In this document: positions 14,767 to 26,345 of the stretch, piece by piece
Position numbering within the stretch: the first letter of the stretch is position 1
How the letters are laid out: each line of letters starts with the position of its first letter
NCBI GenBank assembly: GCA_001458075.1
Contig: LN899469.1
Span: 434,001-498,000 of the forward strand
Reading direction: 5' to 3'
Length of the DNA: 64,000 bases
Source of the DNA: Idiomarinaceae bacterium HL-53
GTDB lineage: Bacteria; Pseudomonadota; Gammaproteobacteria; Enterobacterales; Alteromonadaceae
The notes under the pieces: generated by a model
Databases searched by the model: none
Told to the model about the DNA's origin: nothing
Seen by the model: only the letters and a program-made list of their open reading frames with translations
Made by a program: the position numbers and the translations under genes

Positions 14767-17598
14767 GTGGATAAAATAGAAATCCGTGGTGCCAGAACCC
14801 ATAACCTAAAAAATATTTCTTTAGAAATTCCCCGAGACAAATTAGTCGTGATTACAGGGCTGTCTGGTTCCGGTAAATCATCTCTTGCTTTTGACACGCT
14901 GTATGCGGAAGGGCAACGCCGCTACGTTGAATCGCTCTCGGCATACGCACGTCAGTTCTTAAGTCTGATGGAGAAGCCTGATGTCGACAGCATTGAAGGC
15001 TTGTCGCCGGCCATTTCTATTGAGCAAAAATCAACTTCACACAATCCTCGCTCAACGGTCGGCACCATTACCGAAATCTATGACTACCTGCGGTTAATGT
15101 ATGCGCGAGTTGGTGAGCCTCGCTGCCCCACTCACCATGAAGCATTGGCAGCGCAAACCGTTTCACAAATGGTCGATCAGGTTCTGGCCTTGCCTGCAGA
15201 TAGTAAAATTATGTTACTTGCGCCTGTAGTGAGAGCACGCAAGGGGGAGCACCAAAAGACCCTGGAAAATCTCGCAGCACAGGGGTTCTTGCGCGCCCGA
15301 GTCGACGGTAATGTCTGTGATTTGAGCGACCCTCCTGCACTTGAGCTACATAAGAAACATGACATAGATGTGGTCGTAGACCGTTTGAAAGTTCGAGAGG
15401 GAATCGAACAGCGCTTGGCCGAGTCTTTTGAAACTGCGCTCGAATTAAGTGGTGGCACCGCAATGGTTGTGCCGATGGATGGCGAAACTGGGTTCGAGCC
15501 GCTGCTCTTTTCTGCAAATTTCGCTTGCCCGCAATGTGGTTACAGCATGCAAGCGCTGGAACCACGTATGTTCTCTTTCAATAACCCCGCAGGTGCTTGC
15601 CAAACCTGCGACGGCTTGGGCGTAGAGCAGTATTTCGATCCTGATAAAGTTGTGACCAACGACGAACTCAGCCTCACCGGAGGTGCCATTCGCGGGTGGG
15701 ACAAGCGTAACTTTTATTATTATCAGATGCTGCGTTCGTTGGCGAAGCACTACAGTTTCGATTTAAATACACCCTTCAAGGAATTACCTGAACAAGTAAG
15801 AGAAAAAGTTTTATTTGGCAGTGGTAAAGAAGAGATTAAATTTACTTATGTAAACGACCGCGGTGATACGGTGATTCGCCAACATGCTTTTGAGGGTATC
15901 GTACCTAACATGCAGCGGCGCTATCGGGAGACAGATTCAAATGCTGTACGCGAAGATTTAGCTAAGTACATTGCTACTAAGCCCTGCCGCAGTTGTGAAG
16001 GCACCCGGCTAAGAGAAGAAGCGCGTAATGTATTTGTGCAAGACACCTCTTTACCGCAAGTAGTGGAGCGCTCAATTGCTGAATCTTTAGCTTTCTTCAC
16101 AGAGATTTCACTGTCAGGGCAACGTGCAAAAATTGCCGAGAAGATCCTCAAAGAAATCAATGATCGCCTGCGTTTTCTCGTAAATGTGGGTTTGAACTAC
16201 CTGACGTTGAATCGAAGTGCCGAGACGCTCTCGGGCGGTGAAGCGCAGCGTATTCGTCTTGCGAGTCAAATTGGTGCAGGGCTTGTAGGTGTCATGTATG
16301 TGCTCGATGAACCCTCCATTGGTTTACATCAGCGCGACAACGAACGGTTATTGAACACGCTCACGCACTTGCGCGATTTGGGTAACACCGTATTGGTGGT
16401 AGAACACGACGAAGATGCCATTCGGGCCGCAGACCATGTCATTGATATCGGTCCCGGTGCCGGCGTTCACGGCGGTGAAATTATCGCTCAAGGAACGATG
16501 AAGGATATTCTTGAAAGTGGGCGTTCACTTACTGGCGATTACCTATCAGGCAGGAAAGAGATTTCGGTTCCCAAGAAGCGCGTGAAGGCGAGTAAGCATT
16601 GGTTAGAACTCGACGGGGCGCGCGGTAACAACTTGCAGAATGTGAACTTGCGCCTCCCCATTGGTTTGATGACCTGTGTAACGGGTGTTTCTGGCTCTGG
16701 TAAATCGACATTAATTAACGATACCTTGTGGCCTCTTGCCCACAAGGAGCTCAATGGCGCCACCTCCGACACAGTAGCGCCTCACGACGCGATTCGCGGG
16801 CTTGAGCATTTGGACAAGGTCGTCGATATTGATCAAAGCCCGATTGGCCGCACACCGCGCTCTAATCCAGCAACCTATACGGGTATTTTCACTCCTATTC
16901 GAGAATTGTTTGCGGGTGTTCCTGAAGCACGTGCACGTGGGTATAAACCGGGTCGATTCAGCTTTAATGTGAAAGGCGGTCGATGTGAGGCATGCCAAGG
17001 CGATGGTGTGATTAAAGTAGAAATGCACTTTCTGCCAGACGTCTATGTACCTTGCGATATCTGTAAAGGCAAGCGCTACAATCGCGAAACTTTAGAAGTA
17101 CGTTATAAAGGAAAATCGATCGACGAAGTACTTCATATGACTGTTGAAGATGCGCGCGAGTTTTTTGATGCGGTTCCGGCGATTGCACGAAAGCTACAAA
17201 CCTTGATGGACGTGGGGCTCTCTTATATTCGTTTAGGACAATCGGCAACAACGCTCTCCGGTGGTGAAGCGCAGCGCGTAAAGCTCTCTCGTGAACTCTC
17301 AAAGCGCGACACCGGCAAAACGCTGTACATTCTTGATGAGCCGACAACCGGTCTGCATTTCCATGATATTCAGCAACTACTTACGGTCCTTCACCGCTTG
17401 CGCGACCATGGCAACACCATTGTGATTATTGAACATAATCTCGATGTGATTAAGACAGCCGACTGGATCGTTGATTTAGGACCCGAGGGTGGCAGCGGCG
17501 GTGGTCAAATTCTGGTGAGTGGCACGCCGGAGTCTGTTTGTGAGCATGAGGGCTCGCACACGGCGCGCTTCTTAAAACCATTACTCGTAAACAATTGA
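14767..17598 (+). CDS. uvrA: excinuclease ABC subunit A
   Basis: UvrA recognises bulky DNA lesions and loads UvrB in nucleotide excision repair. The 943-residue protein has two ABC ATPase modules: Walker [10 protein letters not shown] near residue 31 and GVSGSGKST near 640, with signatures [12 protein letters not shown] and [12 protein letters not shown]. Zinc-binding cysteine pairs are present ([40 protein letters not shown]). It starts with GTG at 14,767. Length is as in E. coli (940). It is divergent from yajR-ssb, the usual arrangement, and glsA follows after 11 bp. I saw no clear LexA box in the 235-bp intergenic region. Confidence 0.98.
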   Translation: MDKIEIRGARTHNLKNISLEIPRDKLVVITGLSGSGKSSLAFDTLYAEGQRRYVESLSAYARQFLSLMEKPDVDSIEGLSPAISIEQKSTSHNPRSTVGTITEIYDYLRLMYARVGEPRCPTHHEALAAQTVSQMVDQVLALPADSKIMLLAPVVRARKGEHQKTLENLAAQGFLRARVDGNVCDLSDPPALELHKKHDIDVVVDRLKVREGIEQRLAESFETALELSGGTAMVVPMDGETGFEPLLFSANFACPQCGYSMQALEPRMFSFNNPAGACQTCDGLGVEQYFDPDKVVTNDELSLTGGAIRGWDKRNFYYYQMLRSLAKHYSFDLNTPFKELPEQVREKVLFGSGKEEIKFTYVNDRGDTVIRQHAFEGIVPNMQRRYRETDSNAVREDLAKYIATKPCRSCEGTRLREEARNVFVQDTSLPQVVERSIAESLAFFTEISLSGQRAKIAEKILKEINDRLRFLVNVGLNYLTLNRSAETLSGGEAQRIRLASQIGAGLVGVMYVLDEPSIGLHQRDNERLLNTLTHLRDLGNTVLVVEHDEDAIRAADHVIDIGPGAGVHGGEIIAQGTMKDILESGRSLTGDYLSGRKEISVPKKRVKASKHWLELDGARGNNLQNVNLRLPIGLMTCVTGVSGSGKSTLINDTLWPLAHKELNGATSDTVAPHDAIRGLEHLDKVVDIDQSPIGRTPRSNPATYTGIFTPIRELFAGVPEARARGYKPGRFSFNVKGGRCEACQGDGVIKVEMHFLPDVYVPCDICKGKRYNRETLEVRYKGKSIDEVLHMTVEDAREFFDAVPAIARKLQTLMDVGLSYIRLGQSATTLSGGEAQRVKLSRELSKRDTGKTLYILDEPTTGLHFHDIQQLLTVLHRLRDHGNTIVIIEHNLDVIKTADWIVDLGPEGGSGGGQILVSGTPESVCEHEGSHTARFLKPLLVNN

Positions 17599-17609
17599 TA
17601 GGTTAGGCA

Positions 17610-18551
17610 ATGGAAGGTCAGGTTACTCAGCCCTTACAAACCCAAGCACTTCTCGATGAATTGCTTGGCGCAGCAAGGGCTTTACCTGATGAAGGTGAAG
17701 TTGCTAATTATATCCCTGCCCTCGCTCAAGTAGACGCTTCCCAACTCGGTATTGCGGTAGTCGAGATTAATGGCAACGTGCACACAGCCGGCGATGCGCA
17801 GGTGCCATTTTCGATTCAGAGCATTTCTAAAATTTTCGGCTTGTTGCTCGCCATGCAAAGAAGCGACGATTCTTTGTGGCAGCGTGTCCGCATGGAGCCG
17901 TCTGGTCAAGCATTCAACTCAATTGTGCAGCTCGAGTGGGAACACGGTATTCCGCGCAACCCATTTATTAATGCAGGTGCGATTGTGATCGCCGACATTT
18001 TAGCGAGCCGTTATTCAGCCAGCCGGACAGCGTTCATACAGTTCATTCGTAATCTAGCGCAAAACGAAAGCATTATTGCCGACGAAGTTGTATGGGAATC
18101 TGAGCGCGCTCATGGCAACCGCAATGCTGCGATGGCTTACCTCATGAAGAGTTTTGGTAACATTCAAGAGGATGTGCAAGATGTCCTCGATCACTACTTT
18201 TATCAATGTGCTGTCAGTATGTCTTGTGTCGATCTTGCCCGTAGTTTGGCGTTCTTAGCCAATCGAGGAGTTCACCCGTGTAACCAGCAGCGTGTCTGTG
18301 ATTTTCGCTCGGTCCACCGAGTAAACGCACTGCTTTCTACTTCGGGTATGTATGATCAGTCCGGTGAGTTTGCCTTTACCGTGGGACTCCCCGCGAAGAG
18401 TGGCGTAGGAGGAGGACTTGTCGCAATTGTTCCAGATTACGGCGTCATTTGCGCCTTTAGCCCTAAACTGAACCCTTATGGAAATCCACACAAAGGCATG
18501 TATATGATTACTCAGTTTGCCGAAAGGCTCGGGTTAAGTGTTTTCAGTTAA
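17610..18551 (+). CDS. glsA: glutaminase A
   Basis: This enzyme hydrolyses L-glutamine to glutamate and ammonia. The 313-residue protein has the serine-dependent beta-lactamase-like fold: the SxxK motif SISK (in FSIQSISKIFGL), the NPFINAGAIV segment, and GMYDQSGEFAFTVGLPAKSGVGGG near the C-terminus. Length is typical (about 308-310). The ATG at 17,610 lies 11 bp after uvrA, so the two may be co-transcribed. Its last 4 bases overlap the end of the convergent solute-binding protein gene. Confidence 0.95.
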   Translation: MEGQVTQPLQTQALLDELLGAARALPDEGEVANYIPALAQVDASQLGIAVVEINGNVHTAGDAQVPFSIQSISKIFGLLLAMQRSDDSLWQRVRMEPSGQAFNSIVQLEWEHGIPRNPFINAGAIVIADILASRYSASRTAFIQFIRNLAQNESIIADEVVWESERAHGNRNAAMAYLMKSFGNIQEDVQDVLDHYFYQCAVSMSCVDLARSLAFLANRGVHPCNQQRVCDFRSVHRVNALLSTSGMYDQSGEFAFTVGLPAKSGVGGGLVAIVPDYGVICAFSPKLNPYGNPHKGMYMITQFAERLGLSVFS

Positions 18552-19357
18552 TTTGTATTCGGGGTAAATCGGTAAGAATTCTCTATACCGAATTCTCGAA
18601 AAATACTCGCGAACTTGTCTGCTTCATGCAACTCATTCAACAGTGCAAGCAATTGCTGCTCGAACGGATTCATATCTGGACTCATCAAAAGCCGGGTCGA
18701 ATAGACATGGTCAACAACTGTATTCGGCTCTACCACCTTTGCATCCGCATGGTCTCTCAGTTGCAGCCAATGCACAAACTCGTCTGTAAGCACAGCTAAA
18801 TCGAGTCGTTCATTCACCAACATGCTTAACAGAGAGAGCTGGCTATCCGCGCTGTATACATTGAAATCGAGCTCGAGAACTTCCCGCTCCGTACTGAAGT
18901 TAGCAAATTGATAATGGTAACCTAACACACCGCCAATTTTTAAACGTCCGTCAACGGTAAAATAGACCTCTTCTCTCTCCACTCGCTCTCGCTTCGCATA
19001 CAATCGTTCAGTACCTTCGTTCAAAATTGGCCCTACCAGTACTTCAGGATGCCTTTGCCAGCCCCAATCTGGTGATTCGAAAAAAAGCACGTCGCAGCAA
19101 CCTTGTTCCGAGAGTGCAATATAGCGATCGTGAGGGCGAATTTCCCGAATGGAAAACTCAAAGTTTGATTGTGCCTGATTGAGCGTATTCACTAGCTCCC
19201 CGAGGATGTGAGTGTTCACACGAGAAGAGTAGTAAGGGGGGAACTCATAAGCCGCCACAATAATCTGTCGCGGCTCATGATTTTCTGCTGTTGCAACCTG
19301 AGCCGAAGCCTCGGAGTATCCCGCTAGAATTAACAAAAGCATCGATAAACGCTTCAT
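18548..19357 (-). CDS. periplasmic solute-binding-like protein (family 3 type)
   Basis: The mature part resembles extracellular solute-binding proteins of the amino-acid type (IIVAAYEFPPYYSS near the start, LLSMLVNERLDLAVLTDEF further on). A signal peptide is clear: MKRLSMLLLILAGYSEASAQ. The ATG at 19,357 has GAGGAG 7 bases upstream, so I prefer it to an in-frame TTG at 19,372. No ABC permease or ATPase gene is nearby. Instead an AbgT-type transporter gene lies immediately upstream on the same strand (about 24 bp gap), suggesting co-expression. The ligand is unknown; a stand-alone sensor or scavenging function is possible. Confidence 0.75.
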   Translation of the reverse strand: MKRLSMLLLILAGYSEASAQVATAENHEPRQIIVAAYEFPPYYSSRVNTHILGELVNTLNQAQSNFEFSIREIRPHDRYIALSEQGCCDVLFFESPDWGWQRHPEVLVGPILNEGTERLYAKRERVEREEVYFTVDGRLKIGGVLGYHYQFANFSTEREVLELDFNVYSADSQLSLLSMLVNERLDLAVLTDEFVHWLQLRDHADAKVVEPNTVVDHVYSTRLLMSPDMNPFEQQLLALLNELHEADKFASIFREFGIENSYRFTPNTN

Positions 19358-19381
19358 AGGGTGACTCCTCAATTCGGTACT

Positions 19382-20980
19382 TTATTGTGCTCCCGGCATA
19401 CTGTAATAAGTTGCCGCTCCCGGCCCAACTGGCAGACCTAACGCAAACACCCACACGTAGAATAACGTAACCCAACCTACAAAAAATATCATGGTATACG
19501 GCAACATAATAGCAATCAGTGTACCGATTCCGAGATTCTTTTGATAGCGGGCCGCAACGGCGAGAATCAGCCCAAAATAACTCATCATCGGTGTAATGAT
19601 ATTCGTGACGGAATCTCCAATTCGATAGGCCGCTTGAATCAGCTCCGGAGCATAGCCAATGAGCATTAACATGGGCACGAAAATTGGCGCGGTCACGGCC
19701 CATTGTGCGGAAGCTGAACCGATCATCAAATTCACAAACGCACACATTAAAATAAACAGAACAAAGACACCCGGACCTGTTAAGTTAATGGCTTGCAAGA
19801 AGTTCGCTCCATTTACAGCGAGAATCGTGCCGAAATTTGACCACCCGAAAAACGCGACGAACTGCGCGGCAAAAAACACCAAAACAATATAAAGGCCCAT
19901 CGTACTCATGGTTTTTGCCATGGCATCGATGACATCGCGATCAGTTCGCATTTTTTGTGTTACATAACCATACACAAAACCAGGAATCGCAAACGTAATA
20001 AAAATAAACACCACAATGCCGTTTAGGAATGGCGAACGAGCAATTTCACCCGTTTCTTGGTTTCTTAAGACACCATCGGCAGGAATGATTGTGAAGGCTA
20101 AAATGGCGAGGAGCGCTACAAAAGTTAAACCTGCAAAAGCTAACCCTTTCTTTTCTAGCGGTTGCAATTTCTCCATTCGCACATTGGCATCGATGTCCGC
20201 GTCTGGATCCATCTCACTCGGGTTATAGCGACCTAACTTTGGCTCGACAATTTTTTCAGTAACGAATGCACCTAAAATAGCAATCAAAAAGGTACTAACA
20301 AACATGAAGTACCAGTTCATTTCCGCGCCGACCACATAGTCAGGATCGATTAACTGTGCTGCCGAGGTTGTAAAACCTGCAAGCAATGGATCTACGGTGC
20401 CGATAAACAAGTTTGCGCTATACCCAGCAGAAACCCCTGCAAAAGCAGCAGCCAAACCTGCGAGCGGATGACGACCTAAGGAATGGAATATCATGGCGGC
20501 AAGTGGGACTAATACAACATAGCCGAGCTCGGACGCTGTGTTAGAAACAACACCTGTAAATACAATTGTCAGCGTGACCATACGTGGCGATGCATTCATT
20601 ACCATACCACGCATCATGGCCTCTAAGAGTCCGCTACGCTCCGCGATCCCCACACCTAAAATAGCCACCAGCACCACACCTAGCGGCGGGAACTCTGTGA
20701 AGTTAGTGACCAAGTTCGAAACGATATACCGCAATCCTTCGCCACTGAGCAGACTATTAACAGCAATCATTTCTCCTTCATTACCAGGCCGTGGATCTGC
20801 GACAGACAACCCAAAAAAGCTCGCAACGCCACTGGCAACTACAACAAAAACTGCGAACAAGGCAAATAAGGTAATTGGATGAGGTAAAAGATTTCCAAGC
20901 CATTCGACTCCGTCGAGAAACTTTGTAAACCAACCTCTTTGTTCCATCGGGGGATTATTCTGCGAATTCGGTGCAGACAT
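19382..20980 (-). CDS. AbgT-family transporter
   Basis: A polytopic inner-membrane protein of about 532 residues matching the AbgT family (E. coli AbgT, Neisseria MtrF): p-aminobenzoyl-glutamate uptake or antimetabolite export. The start region FLDGVEWLGNLLPHPITLFALF is typical, as are the re-entrant hairpin motifs (NTASELGYVVLVPLAA, GSASAQWAVTAPIFVPML, GDSVTNIITPMMSYFGL). The chosen ATG at 20,980 has AAGGAG 7 bases before it; an in-frame start at 21,007 adds nine residues without a site. The downstream gene encodes a periplasmic binding-like protein. The real substrate cannot be told from sequence. Confidence 0.9.
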   Translation of the reverse strand: MSAPNSQNNPPMEQRGWFTKFLDGVEWLGNLLPHPITLFALFAVFVVVASGVASFFGLSVADPRPGNEGEMIAVNSLLSGEGLRYIVSNLVTNFTEFPPLGVVLVAILGVGIAERSGLLEAMMRGMVMNASPRMVTLTIVFTGVVSNTASELGYVVLVPLAAMIFHSLGRHPLAGLAAAFAGVSAGYSANLFIGTVDPLLAGFTTSAAQLIDPDYVVGAEMNWYFMFVSTFLIAILGAFVTEKIVEPKLGRYNPSEMDPDADIDANVRMEKLQPLEKKGLAFAGLTFVALLAILAFTIIPADGVLRNQETGEIARSPFLNGIVVFIFITFAIPGFVYGYVTQKMRTDRDVIDAMAKTMSTMGLYIVLVFFAAQFVAFFGWSNFGTILAVNGANFLQAINLTGPGVFVLFILMCAFVNLMIGSASAQWAVTAPIFVPMLMLIGYAPELIQAAYRIGDSVTNIITPMMSYFGLILAVAARYQKNLGIGTLIAIMLPYTMIFFVGWVTLFYVWVFALGLPVGPGAATYYSMPGAQ

Positions 20981-21060
20981 ATTTGGCTCCTTTGGCAGCG
21001 CTCTCATGGCGCTTTTCTACAACATATAAAAATTCAAGCGCTCCATTCTATATGAAAGCC

Positions 21061-21088
21061 GTGACTCATGGTAGTTGAGCGTTATAAT
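21061..21088 (+). promoter_or_regulatory. probable promoter of upp
   Basis: A perfect -10 TATAAT at 21,083-21,088 stands 16 bp after GTGACT (21,061-21,066), 34 bp before the upp start. The -35 is only a 4 of 6 match. Confidence 0.55.
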
Positions 21089-21122
21089 GAGTTCACCAGT
21101 AAGAAAATAGTGAGATTTCAGC

Positions 21123-21752
21123 ATGCCCTTACATGTGATAAAACACCCTCTCGTTCAACATAAACTCGGCCTCATGCGCGAGCAAGCCATTAGCACAAAG
21201 AGCTTTCGCGAACTTGCGAATGAACTCGGTAATTTGCTCACCTACGAGGCAACGAAGGATATGCCGCTTGAAACCAAGGAAATTAAAAGCTGGAGTGACA
21301 ATCCAATAAAAATTAGAACCCTGAAGGGCAAGAAGGTCACCGTTGTGCCTATTTTACGAGCGGGCATCGGCATGCTCGACGGCGTTCTAACACTCATTCC
21401 AAGCGCACGTGTGAGTGTTGTTGGTTTGTACCGTGATGAGGAAACATTGCAACCCGTGTCTTATTTCGAGAAATTTGCAGGGAGTATTGAAGAAAGGTTG
21501 GCCTTGGTGATTGATCCCATGCTGGCAACCGGCGGTTCCATGATTGCAACCTTAGACATGCTTAAGAAACACGGCTGTAGAGACATAAGAGTGCTAGTGC
21601 TAGTGGCTGCACCTGAAGGGGTAGAAAAGGTCACAGCGGCGCATCCCGACGTCGACATATACACGGCAGCTCTCGACTCTCACCTGAATGAGCACGGTTA
21701 TATCATTCCAGGGTTAGGAGATGCAGGCGATAAGATTTTCGGGACGCGATAG
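21123..21752 (+). CDS. upp: uracil phosphoribosyltransferase
   Basis: Upp converts uracil and PRPP to UMP in pyrimidine salvage. The protein is 209 residues, nearly the E. coli length (208). The PRPP-binding loop reads [12 protein letters not shown], and the C-terminal uracil-binding segment [16 protein letters not shown] is intact. ATG at 21,123. It is convergent with tufA, and the two share a hairpin terminator between them. There is no linked uraA in the window. Confidence 0.97.
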   Translation: MPLHVIKHPLVQHKLGLMREQAISTKSFRELANELGNLLTYEATKDMPLETKEIKSWSDNPIKIRTLKGKKVTVVPILRAGIGMLDGVLTLIPSARVSVVGLYRDEETLQPVSYFEKFAGSIEERLALVIDPMLATGGSMIATLDMLKKHGCRDIRVLVLVAAPEGVEKVTAAHPDVDIYTAALDSHLNEHGYIIPGLGDAGDKIFGTR

Positions 21753-21757
21753 ATAAA

Positions 21758-21779
21758 AAAGGCGCCCTGAGGCGCCTTT
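21758..21779. terminator. bidirectional terminator between upp and tufA
   Basis: A 9-bp perfect stem (aaaggcgcc 21,758-21,766; ggcgccttt 21,771-21,779) with a 4-nt loop has a T-run on both strands. It ends upp rightward and tufA leftward. The same hairpin is found behind tufB at 40,567-40,588. Confidence 0.9.
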
Positions 21780-21797
21780 CTTCGTTCTTACTGCGTA

Positions 21798-22982
21798 TTA
21801 GTCTAAGATTTTAGACACAACGCCCGCACCTACGGTACGGCCACCTTCACGAATCGCGAAGCGTAAACCTTCGTCCATCGCGATGGGTGCAATTAGTTCT
21901 ACAACAAACTTGATGTTGTCGCCTGGCATAACCATTTCTACGCCGTCTGGCAATTGTACTGCGCCAGTTACGTCCGTTGTACGGAAGTAGAACTGTGGGC
22001 GGTAACCTTTGAAGAATGGCGTGTGACGCCCACCTTCTTCTTTGCTCAACACGTATACTTCTGCTTCAAACTTCGTGTGCGGAGTGATTGTACCTGGCTT
22101 CGCCAATACTTGACCACGCTGAATGTCTTCACGCTTCGTACCACGTAACAACGCACCAATGTTCTCACCTGCACGACCTTCGTCAAGCAACTTACGGAAC
22201 ATTTCTACACCAGTTACGGTTGTCTTCGTCGTATCTTTGATACCTACGATTTCAACTTCGTCACCTGTGTTCACGATTCCACGCTCTACACGACCTGTTA
22301 CTACAGTACCACGGCCTGAGATTGAGAATACGTCTTCAATCGGCATCAAGAATGGCTTGTCGATATCACGCTCTGGCTCTGGGATGTATGAATCCAATGC
22401 TTCTGCCAACTCGATGATTTTCTTTTCCCACTGCTCTTCGCCTTCCAACGCTTTTAGCGCTGAGCCTTGAATTACTGGTAAGTCGTCACCTGGGAAGTCG
22501 TACTCAGACAGAAGTTCACGAACTTCCATCTCAACCAATTCCAACAACTCTTCGTCGTCTACCATGTCGCACTTGTTCATGAATACTACGATGAACGGTA
22601 CACCTACCTGACGTGACAACAAAATGTGCTCACGTGTTTGTGGCATTGGGCCGTCTGTCGCCGCTACGACTAAGATAGCGCCGTCCATCTGTGCCGCACC
22701 CGTAATCATGTTCTTCACATAATCCGCGTGACCTGGGCAGTCTACGTGCGCGTAGTGACGTGCCGGCGTGTCATACTCAACGTGTGACGTTGAGATAGTG
22801 ATACCACGCTCACGCTCTTCTGGCGCGTTATCGATTGATGAGAAATCACGTGCCGCACCGCCGTATGTCTTCGCCAATACAGTACTGATTGCCGCAGTCA
22901 AAGTAGTTTTACCGTGGTCAACGTGACCAATCGTACCTACGTTAACGTGGGGTTTATTACGTTGAAACTTTTCTTTTGCCAT
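21798..22982 (-). CDS. tufA: elongation factor Tu, copy A
   Basis: EF-Tu delivers aminoacyl-tRNA to the ribosomal A site in a GTP-dependent way. The 394-residue protein has the G1 motif GHVDHGKTT near residue 19, G3 DCPGH near 81, and NKCD near 136, followed by the two beta-barrel domains. It ends the rpsL-rpsG-fusA-tufA (str) operon, 60 bp after fusA. Its protein sequence is identical to that of tufB at 40,607-41,791; I found only two synonymous base differences between the genes (22,905 and 22,977). Confidence 0.99.
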   Translation of the reverse strand: MAKEKFQRNKPHVNVGTIGHVDHGKTTLTAAISTVLAKTYGGAARDFSSIDNAPEERERGITISTSHVEYDTPARHYAHVDCPGHADYVKNMITGAAQMDGAILVVAATDGPMPQTREHILLSRQVGVPFIVVFMNKCDMVDDEELLELVEMEVRELLSEYDFPGDDLPVIQGSALKALEGEEQWEKKIIELAEALDSYIPEPERDIDKPFLMPIEDVFSISGRGTVVTGRVERGIVNTGDEVEIVGIKDTTKTTVTGVEMFRKLLDEGRAGENIGALLRGTKREDIQRGQVLAKPGTITPHTKFEAEVYVLSKEEGGRHTPFFKGYRPQFYFRTTDVTGAVQLPDGVEMVMPGDNIKFVVELIAPIAMDEGLRFAIREGGRTVGAGVVSKILD

Positions 22983-23042
22983 GACTTTACTTTCCTATTT
23001 AAGTTAAAAGCCCGGCCCGCAAGGACCGGGACCAGACCTCAA

Positions 23043-25178
23043 CTATTCTTTCGTGTTGCGAGCAGCAATAATTGACTCAGCAACGTTGGTTGGAGCTTCT
23101 TGATACTTCAAGAATTCCATCGAGTAAGATGCGCGACCTTGAGTTTGTGAACGAAGATCAGTTGCGTAGCCAAACATTTCTGACAACGGTACTAATGCAT
23201 TCACAGTTTTAAGACCACCAGTCGAATCTTCCATACCCTCGATCATGCCGCGACGACGGTTCAAGTCACCGACCACGTCACCCATGAAGTCTTCTGGAGT
23301 AACAACTTCCACCTTCATGATTGGCTCAAGGATTGCTGGTTTCGCTTGCAAGGCACCTTTTTTGAAACCCATGCTACCTGCGATCTTAAACGCCATCTCG
23401 TTCGAGTCAACATCGTGGTATGAACCATCGTACAAGGTCGCTTTCACGCCAAGCACTGGGAACCCTGCAAGAACACCATTCTGCATTTGTTCCTGGATAC
23501 CTTTGTCAACTGCCGGGATGTACTCTTTAGGTACCACACCACCTACGATTTCGTTTACGAATTCATAGATAGGCGCTTCTTCACCCTTCTTCGTATCGCC
23601 TTGATCAAGCGCTAATGGCTCAATGCGTAACCAAACGTGACCGTACTGACCACGACCACCTGATTGACGAACGAATTTACCTTCAACTTCAACTTTCTGA
23701 CGGATAGTTTCACGGTAAGCAACCTGAGGTTTACCTACGTTACACTCAACCTTAAACTCACGCTTCATACGGTCGACGATGATATCGAGGTGAAGTTCAC
23801 CCATACCAGAGATGATCGTTTGACCTGACTCTTCGTCAGTTTTCACGCGGAATGAAGGATCTTCTGCCGCCAGTTTACCGAGCGCAATACCCATCTTCTC
23901 TTGGTCAGCCTTAGTTTTTGGCTCAACCGCAACAGAGATTACTGGCTCTGGGAATTCCATACGCTCAAGTACAACGATACGCTCGTGTGCACACAAAGTG
24001 TCACCCGTAGTTACGTCTTTTAAGCCGATCGCAGCGGCGATATCGCCTGCACGAACTTCTTTAAGCTCTTGACGATCGTTTGCGTGCATTTGCACGATAC
24101 GACCGAAACGCTCTTTCTTCTGCTTCACTGCGTTGTATACAGAATCACCTGCATTCACAACACCCGAGTAAACGCGGAAGAACGTTAACGTACCTACGAA
24201 TGGATCGGTTGCAATTTTGAACGCCAACGCTGCAAACGGCTCATCGTCGCTAGACGCACAAGTCGTTTCTTCGTCGTTTTCTAAAACGCCGCGAATATCT
24301 TTTACTTCAGTTGGTGAAGGTAAGTATTCGATAACAGCGTCAAGAACGGCTTGAACACCTTTGTTCTTAAATGCAGAACCACAAAGTACAGGTACGATTT
24401 CGTTGTTTAGAGTGCGCTGACGAAGACCTTCTTTAATCTCTTCTTCAGTCAACTCGCCTTCTTCAAGGTACTTGTTCATGTACTCTTCATTAGCTTCGGC
24501 CGCAGCTTCAACTAACTCAGCGTGAAGCTCTTCAGCTTCGTCAACGAGATCCGCAGGGATAGCTTCGTAAGTAAAGCTAGTGCCTTGGTCTTCTTCGTTC
24601 CAGTTGATTGCCTTCATTTTTACAAGGTCAACTACGCCTTTGAAATCGTCTTCAGCGCCGATTGGAATTTGTAAAGGTACAGGAACTGCAGCCAAACGAG
24701 TCTTCATTTGACCTACAACTTTCATGAAGTCTGCGCCCATACGGTCCATCTTGTTCACGAACACCATACGAGGAACTTCGTATTTATTCGCCTGACGCCA
24801 TACAGTTTCAGTTTGCGGTTGCACGCCTGATGAAGCACAAAGTACAACAACCGCGCCGTCAAGTACACGTAATGAACGCTCTACTTCTACAGTAAAGTCA
24901 ACGTGACCTGGGGTGTCGATGATGTTGATACGATGCTCAGGGAACTGCTTGTCCATACCCTGCCAAAAACAGGTTACAGCTGCCGACGTGATAGTAATAC
25001 CACGCTCTTGTTCCTGTTCCATCCAGTCCGTTGTTGCTGCACCGTCGTGAACCTCACCTAATTTGTGAGACAGACCAGTGTAGAACAAAACACGCTCAGT
25101 CGTGGTTGTTTTACCTGCGTCTACGTGAGCACAGATACCGATATTACGGTAGCGCTCAATCGAAGTTTTTCTTGCCAC
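23043..25178 (-). CDS. fusA: elongation factor G
   Basis: EF-G catalyses ribosomal translocation and, with RRF, ribosome recycling. The 711-residue protein starts [25 protein letters not shown] with the G1 loop AHVDAGKTT, switch [11 protein letters not shown]3 DTPGHVDF and G4 NKMD. The domain IV region around [14 protein letters not shown] is intact. Length is close to E. coli FusA (704). It lies 27 bp downstream of rpsG in the str operon and 60 bp upstream of tufA. Confidence 0.99.
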   Translation of the reverse strand: MARKTSIERYRNIGICAHVDAGKTTTTERVLFYTGLSHKLGEVHDGAATTDWMEQEQERGITITSAAVTCFWQGMDKQFPEHRINIIDTPGHVDFTVEVERSLRVLDGAVVVLCASSGVQPQTETVWRQANKYEVPRMVFVNKMDRMGADFMKVVGQMKTRLAAVPVPLQIPIGAEDDFKGVVDLVKMKAINWNEEDQGTSFTYEAIPADLVDEAEELHAELVEAAAEANEEYMNKYLEEGELTEEEIKEGLRQRTLNNEIVPVLCGSAFKNKGVQAVLDAVIEYLPSPTEVKDIRGVLENDEETTCASSDDEPFAALAFKIATDPFVGTLTFFRVYSGVVNAGDSVYNAVKQKKERFGRIVQMHANDRQELKEVRAGDIAAAIGLKDVTTGDTLCAHERIVVLERMEFPEPVISVAVEPKTKADQEKMGIALGKLAAEDPSFRVKTDEESGQTIISGMGELHLDIIVDRMKREFKVECNVGKPQVAYRETIRQKVEVEGKFVRQSGGRGQYGHVWLRIEPLALDQGDTKKGEEAPIYEFVNEIVGGVVPKEYIPAVDKGIQEQMQNGVLAGFPVLGVKATLYDGSYHDVDSNEMAFKIAGSMGFKKGALQAKPAILEPIMKVEVVTPEDFMGDVVGDLNRRRGMIEGMEDSTGGLKTVNALVPLSEMFGYATDLRSQTQGRASYSMEFLKYQEAPTNVAESIIAARNTKE

Positions 25179-25205
25179 AATAGATTCCTCTTAGTTAGAG
25201 CGTGA

Positions 25206-25676
25206 TTACCAGCGGTAGTGTGCGAACGCTTTGTTAGCGTCAGCCATACGGTGCACATCTTCGCGTTTCTTCACTGCAGAACCTTTGTTCTGTGAAGCGT
25301 CAAGCATTTCGCCTGCTAAACGTGCAGCCATTGATTTCTCACCACGGGTACGTGCGGCGTCTACCATCCAGCGCATTGCTAGCGTGTTACGACGTACTGG
25401 ACGTACTTCAACTGGTACTTGATAAGTAGAACCACCCACACGGCGAGATTTAACCTCGACTGATGGACGGATGTTATCGAGCGCATCTTCAAAAACTTCA
25501 AGTTGCGCTTTTCCTGCTTTGTCGGCCACGATGTCTAAAGCACCGTAAACGATTCTTTCTGCGACTGATTTCTTACCATCAACCATGACAACATTGATGA
25601 ACTTAGCCAACAACTCTGATCCGAACTTAGGATCTGGTAGGATTTTACGTTGACCTATGACGCGTCTTCTAGGCAT
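25206..25676 (-). CDS. rpsG: 30S ribosomal protein S7
   Basis: S7 nucleates assembly of the 30S head and, in E. coli, represses translation of the str operon. The 156-residue protein begins [20 protein letters not shown] and has the typical [16 protein letters not shown] segment. It stands between rpsL and fusA with 75 and 27 bp gaps, the standard order. Confidence 0.98.
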   Translation of the reverse strand: MPRRRVIGQRKILPDPKFGSELLAKFINVVMVDGKKSVAERIVYGALDIVADKAGKAQLEVFEDALDNIRPSVEVKSRRVGGSTYQVPVEVRPVRRNTLAMRWMVDAARTRGEKSMAARLAGEMLDASQNKGSAVKKREDVHRMADANKAFAHYRW

Positions 25677-25751
25677 TAGATTTCTCCGATATCTTCAGGG
25701 TTTACCCCAAAACATTAATATTTAGTTTGGCCTTACTAGAACGGAGAACCG

Positions 25752-26126
25752 TTAAGATTTTGGCCGTTTCGCGCCGTACTTAGAACGGCCTTGTCTACGG
25801 TCGTTTACGCCTGCACAGTCAAGTGCGCCGCGAACCGTGTGATAACGTACACCTGGCAAGTCTTTTACACGACCGCCACGGATCAATACCACACTGTGCT
25901 CTTGCAAGTTGTGGCCTTCACCGCCGATGTATGAAGTAACTTCGTAACCGTTTGTTAAGCGAACACGGCAAACTTTACGAAGTGCTGAGTTTGGTTTCTT
26001 AGGAGTGGTGGTGTACACACGTGTACAAACACCACGACGTTGTGGGCAAGCCTGTAGCGCGGGGACACTGCTTTTTTCCACCGGCTTTTGGCGTGGCTTA
26101 CGCACTAATTGGTTAACTGTTGCCAT
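25752..26126 (-). CDS. rpsL: 30S ribosomal protein S12
   Basis: S12 lies at the decoding centre and affects translational accuracy. The 124-residue protein starts [12 protein letters not shown] and has the conserved [13 protein letters not shown] and [14 protein letters not shown] segments; the lysine positions linked to streptomycin response carry the wild-type residue. It is first in the str operon, 170 bp or so downstream of a consensus promoter at 26,273-26,301. Confidence 0.98.
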   Translation of the reverse strand: MATVNQLVRKPRQKPVEKSSVPALQACPQRRGVCTRVYTTTPKKPNSALRKVCRVRLTNGYEVTSYIGGEGHNLQEHSVVLIRGGRVKDLPGVRYHTVRGALDCAGVNDRRQGRSKYGAKRPKS

Positions 26127-26272
26127 GGTTTCTCCAGTATTACATCAATAATTGCAACAAAAGAGCCGCGCCTGAATGAGTTACCTCACCAAGCGCCGCT
26201 TTCATTTCTTCTGGTCTCAGTCGCTAAATCGTGACCAAAATTAATTTTAATTCCCCAAATTAGGGACGCCGA

Positions 26273-26301
26273 ATTTTATAGGTCATTAAATGGACTGTCA
26301 A
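26273..26301 (-). promoter_or_regulatory. strong sigma70 promoter of the rpsL-rpsG-fusA-tufA operon
   Basis: On the minus strand a perfect TTGACA (26,296-26,301) and TAAAAT (26,273-26,278) are 17 bp apart. A GC-rich discriminator (tcggcg) follows, as in stringently controlled ribosomal protein promoters. Confidence 0.85.
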
Positions 26302-26345
26302 GGCGTAACGGGGATATATACGATTAGCTTCAAAGCTCACCAACG

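Noticed and set aside
22983..23042. Hairpin between fusA and tufA as an attenuator
   Set aside because: The ccggtcc/gggccgg arms pair only imperfectly and the T-run is short; support is too weak.
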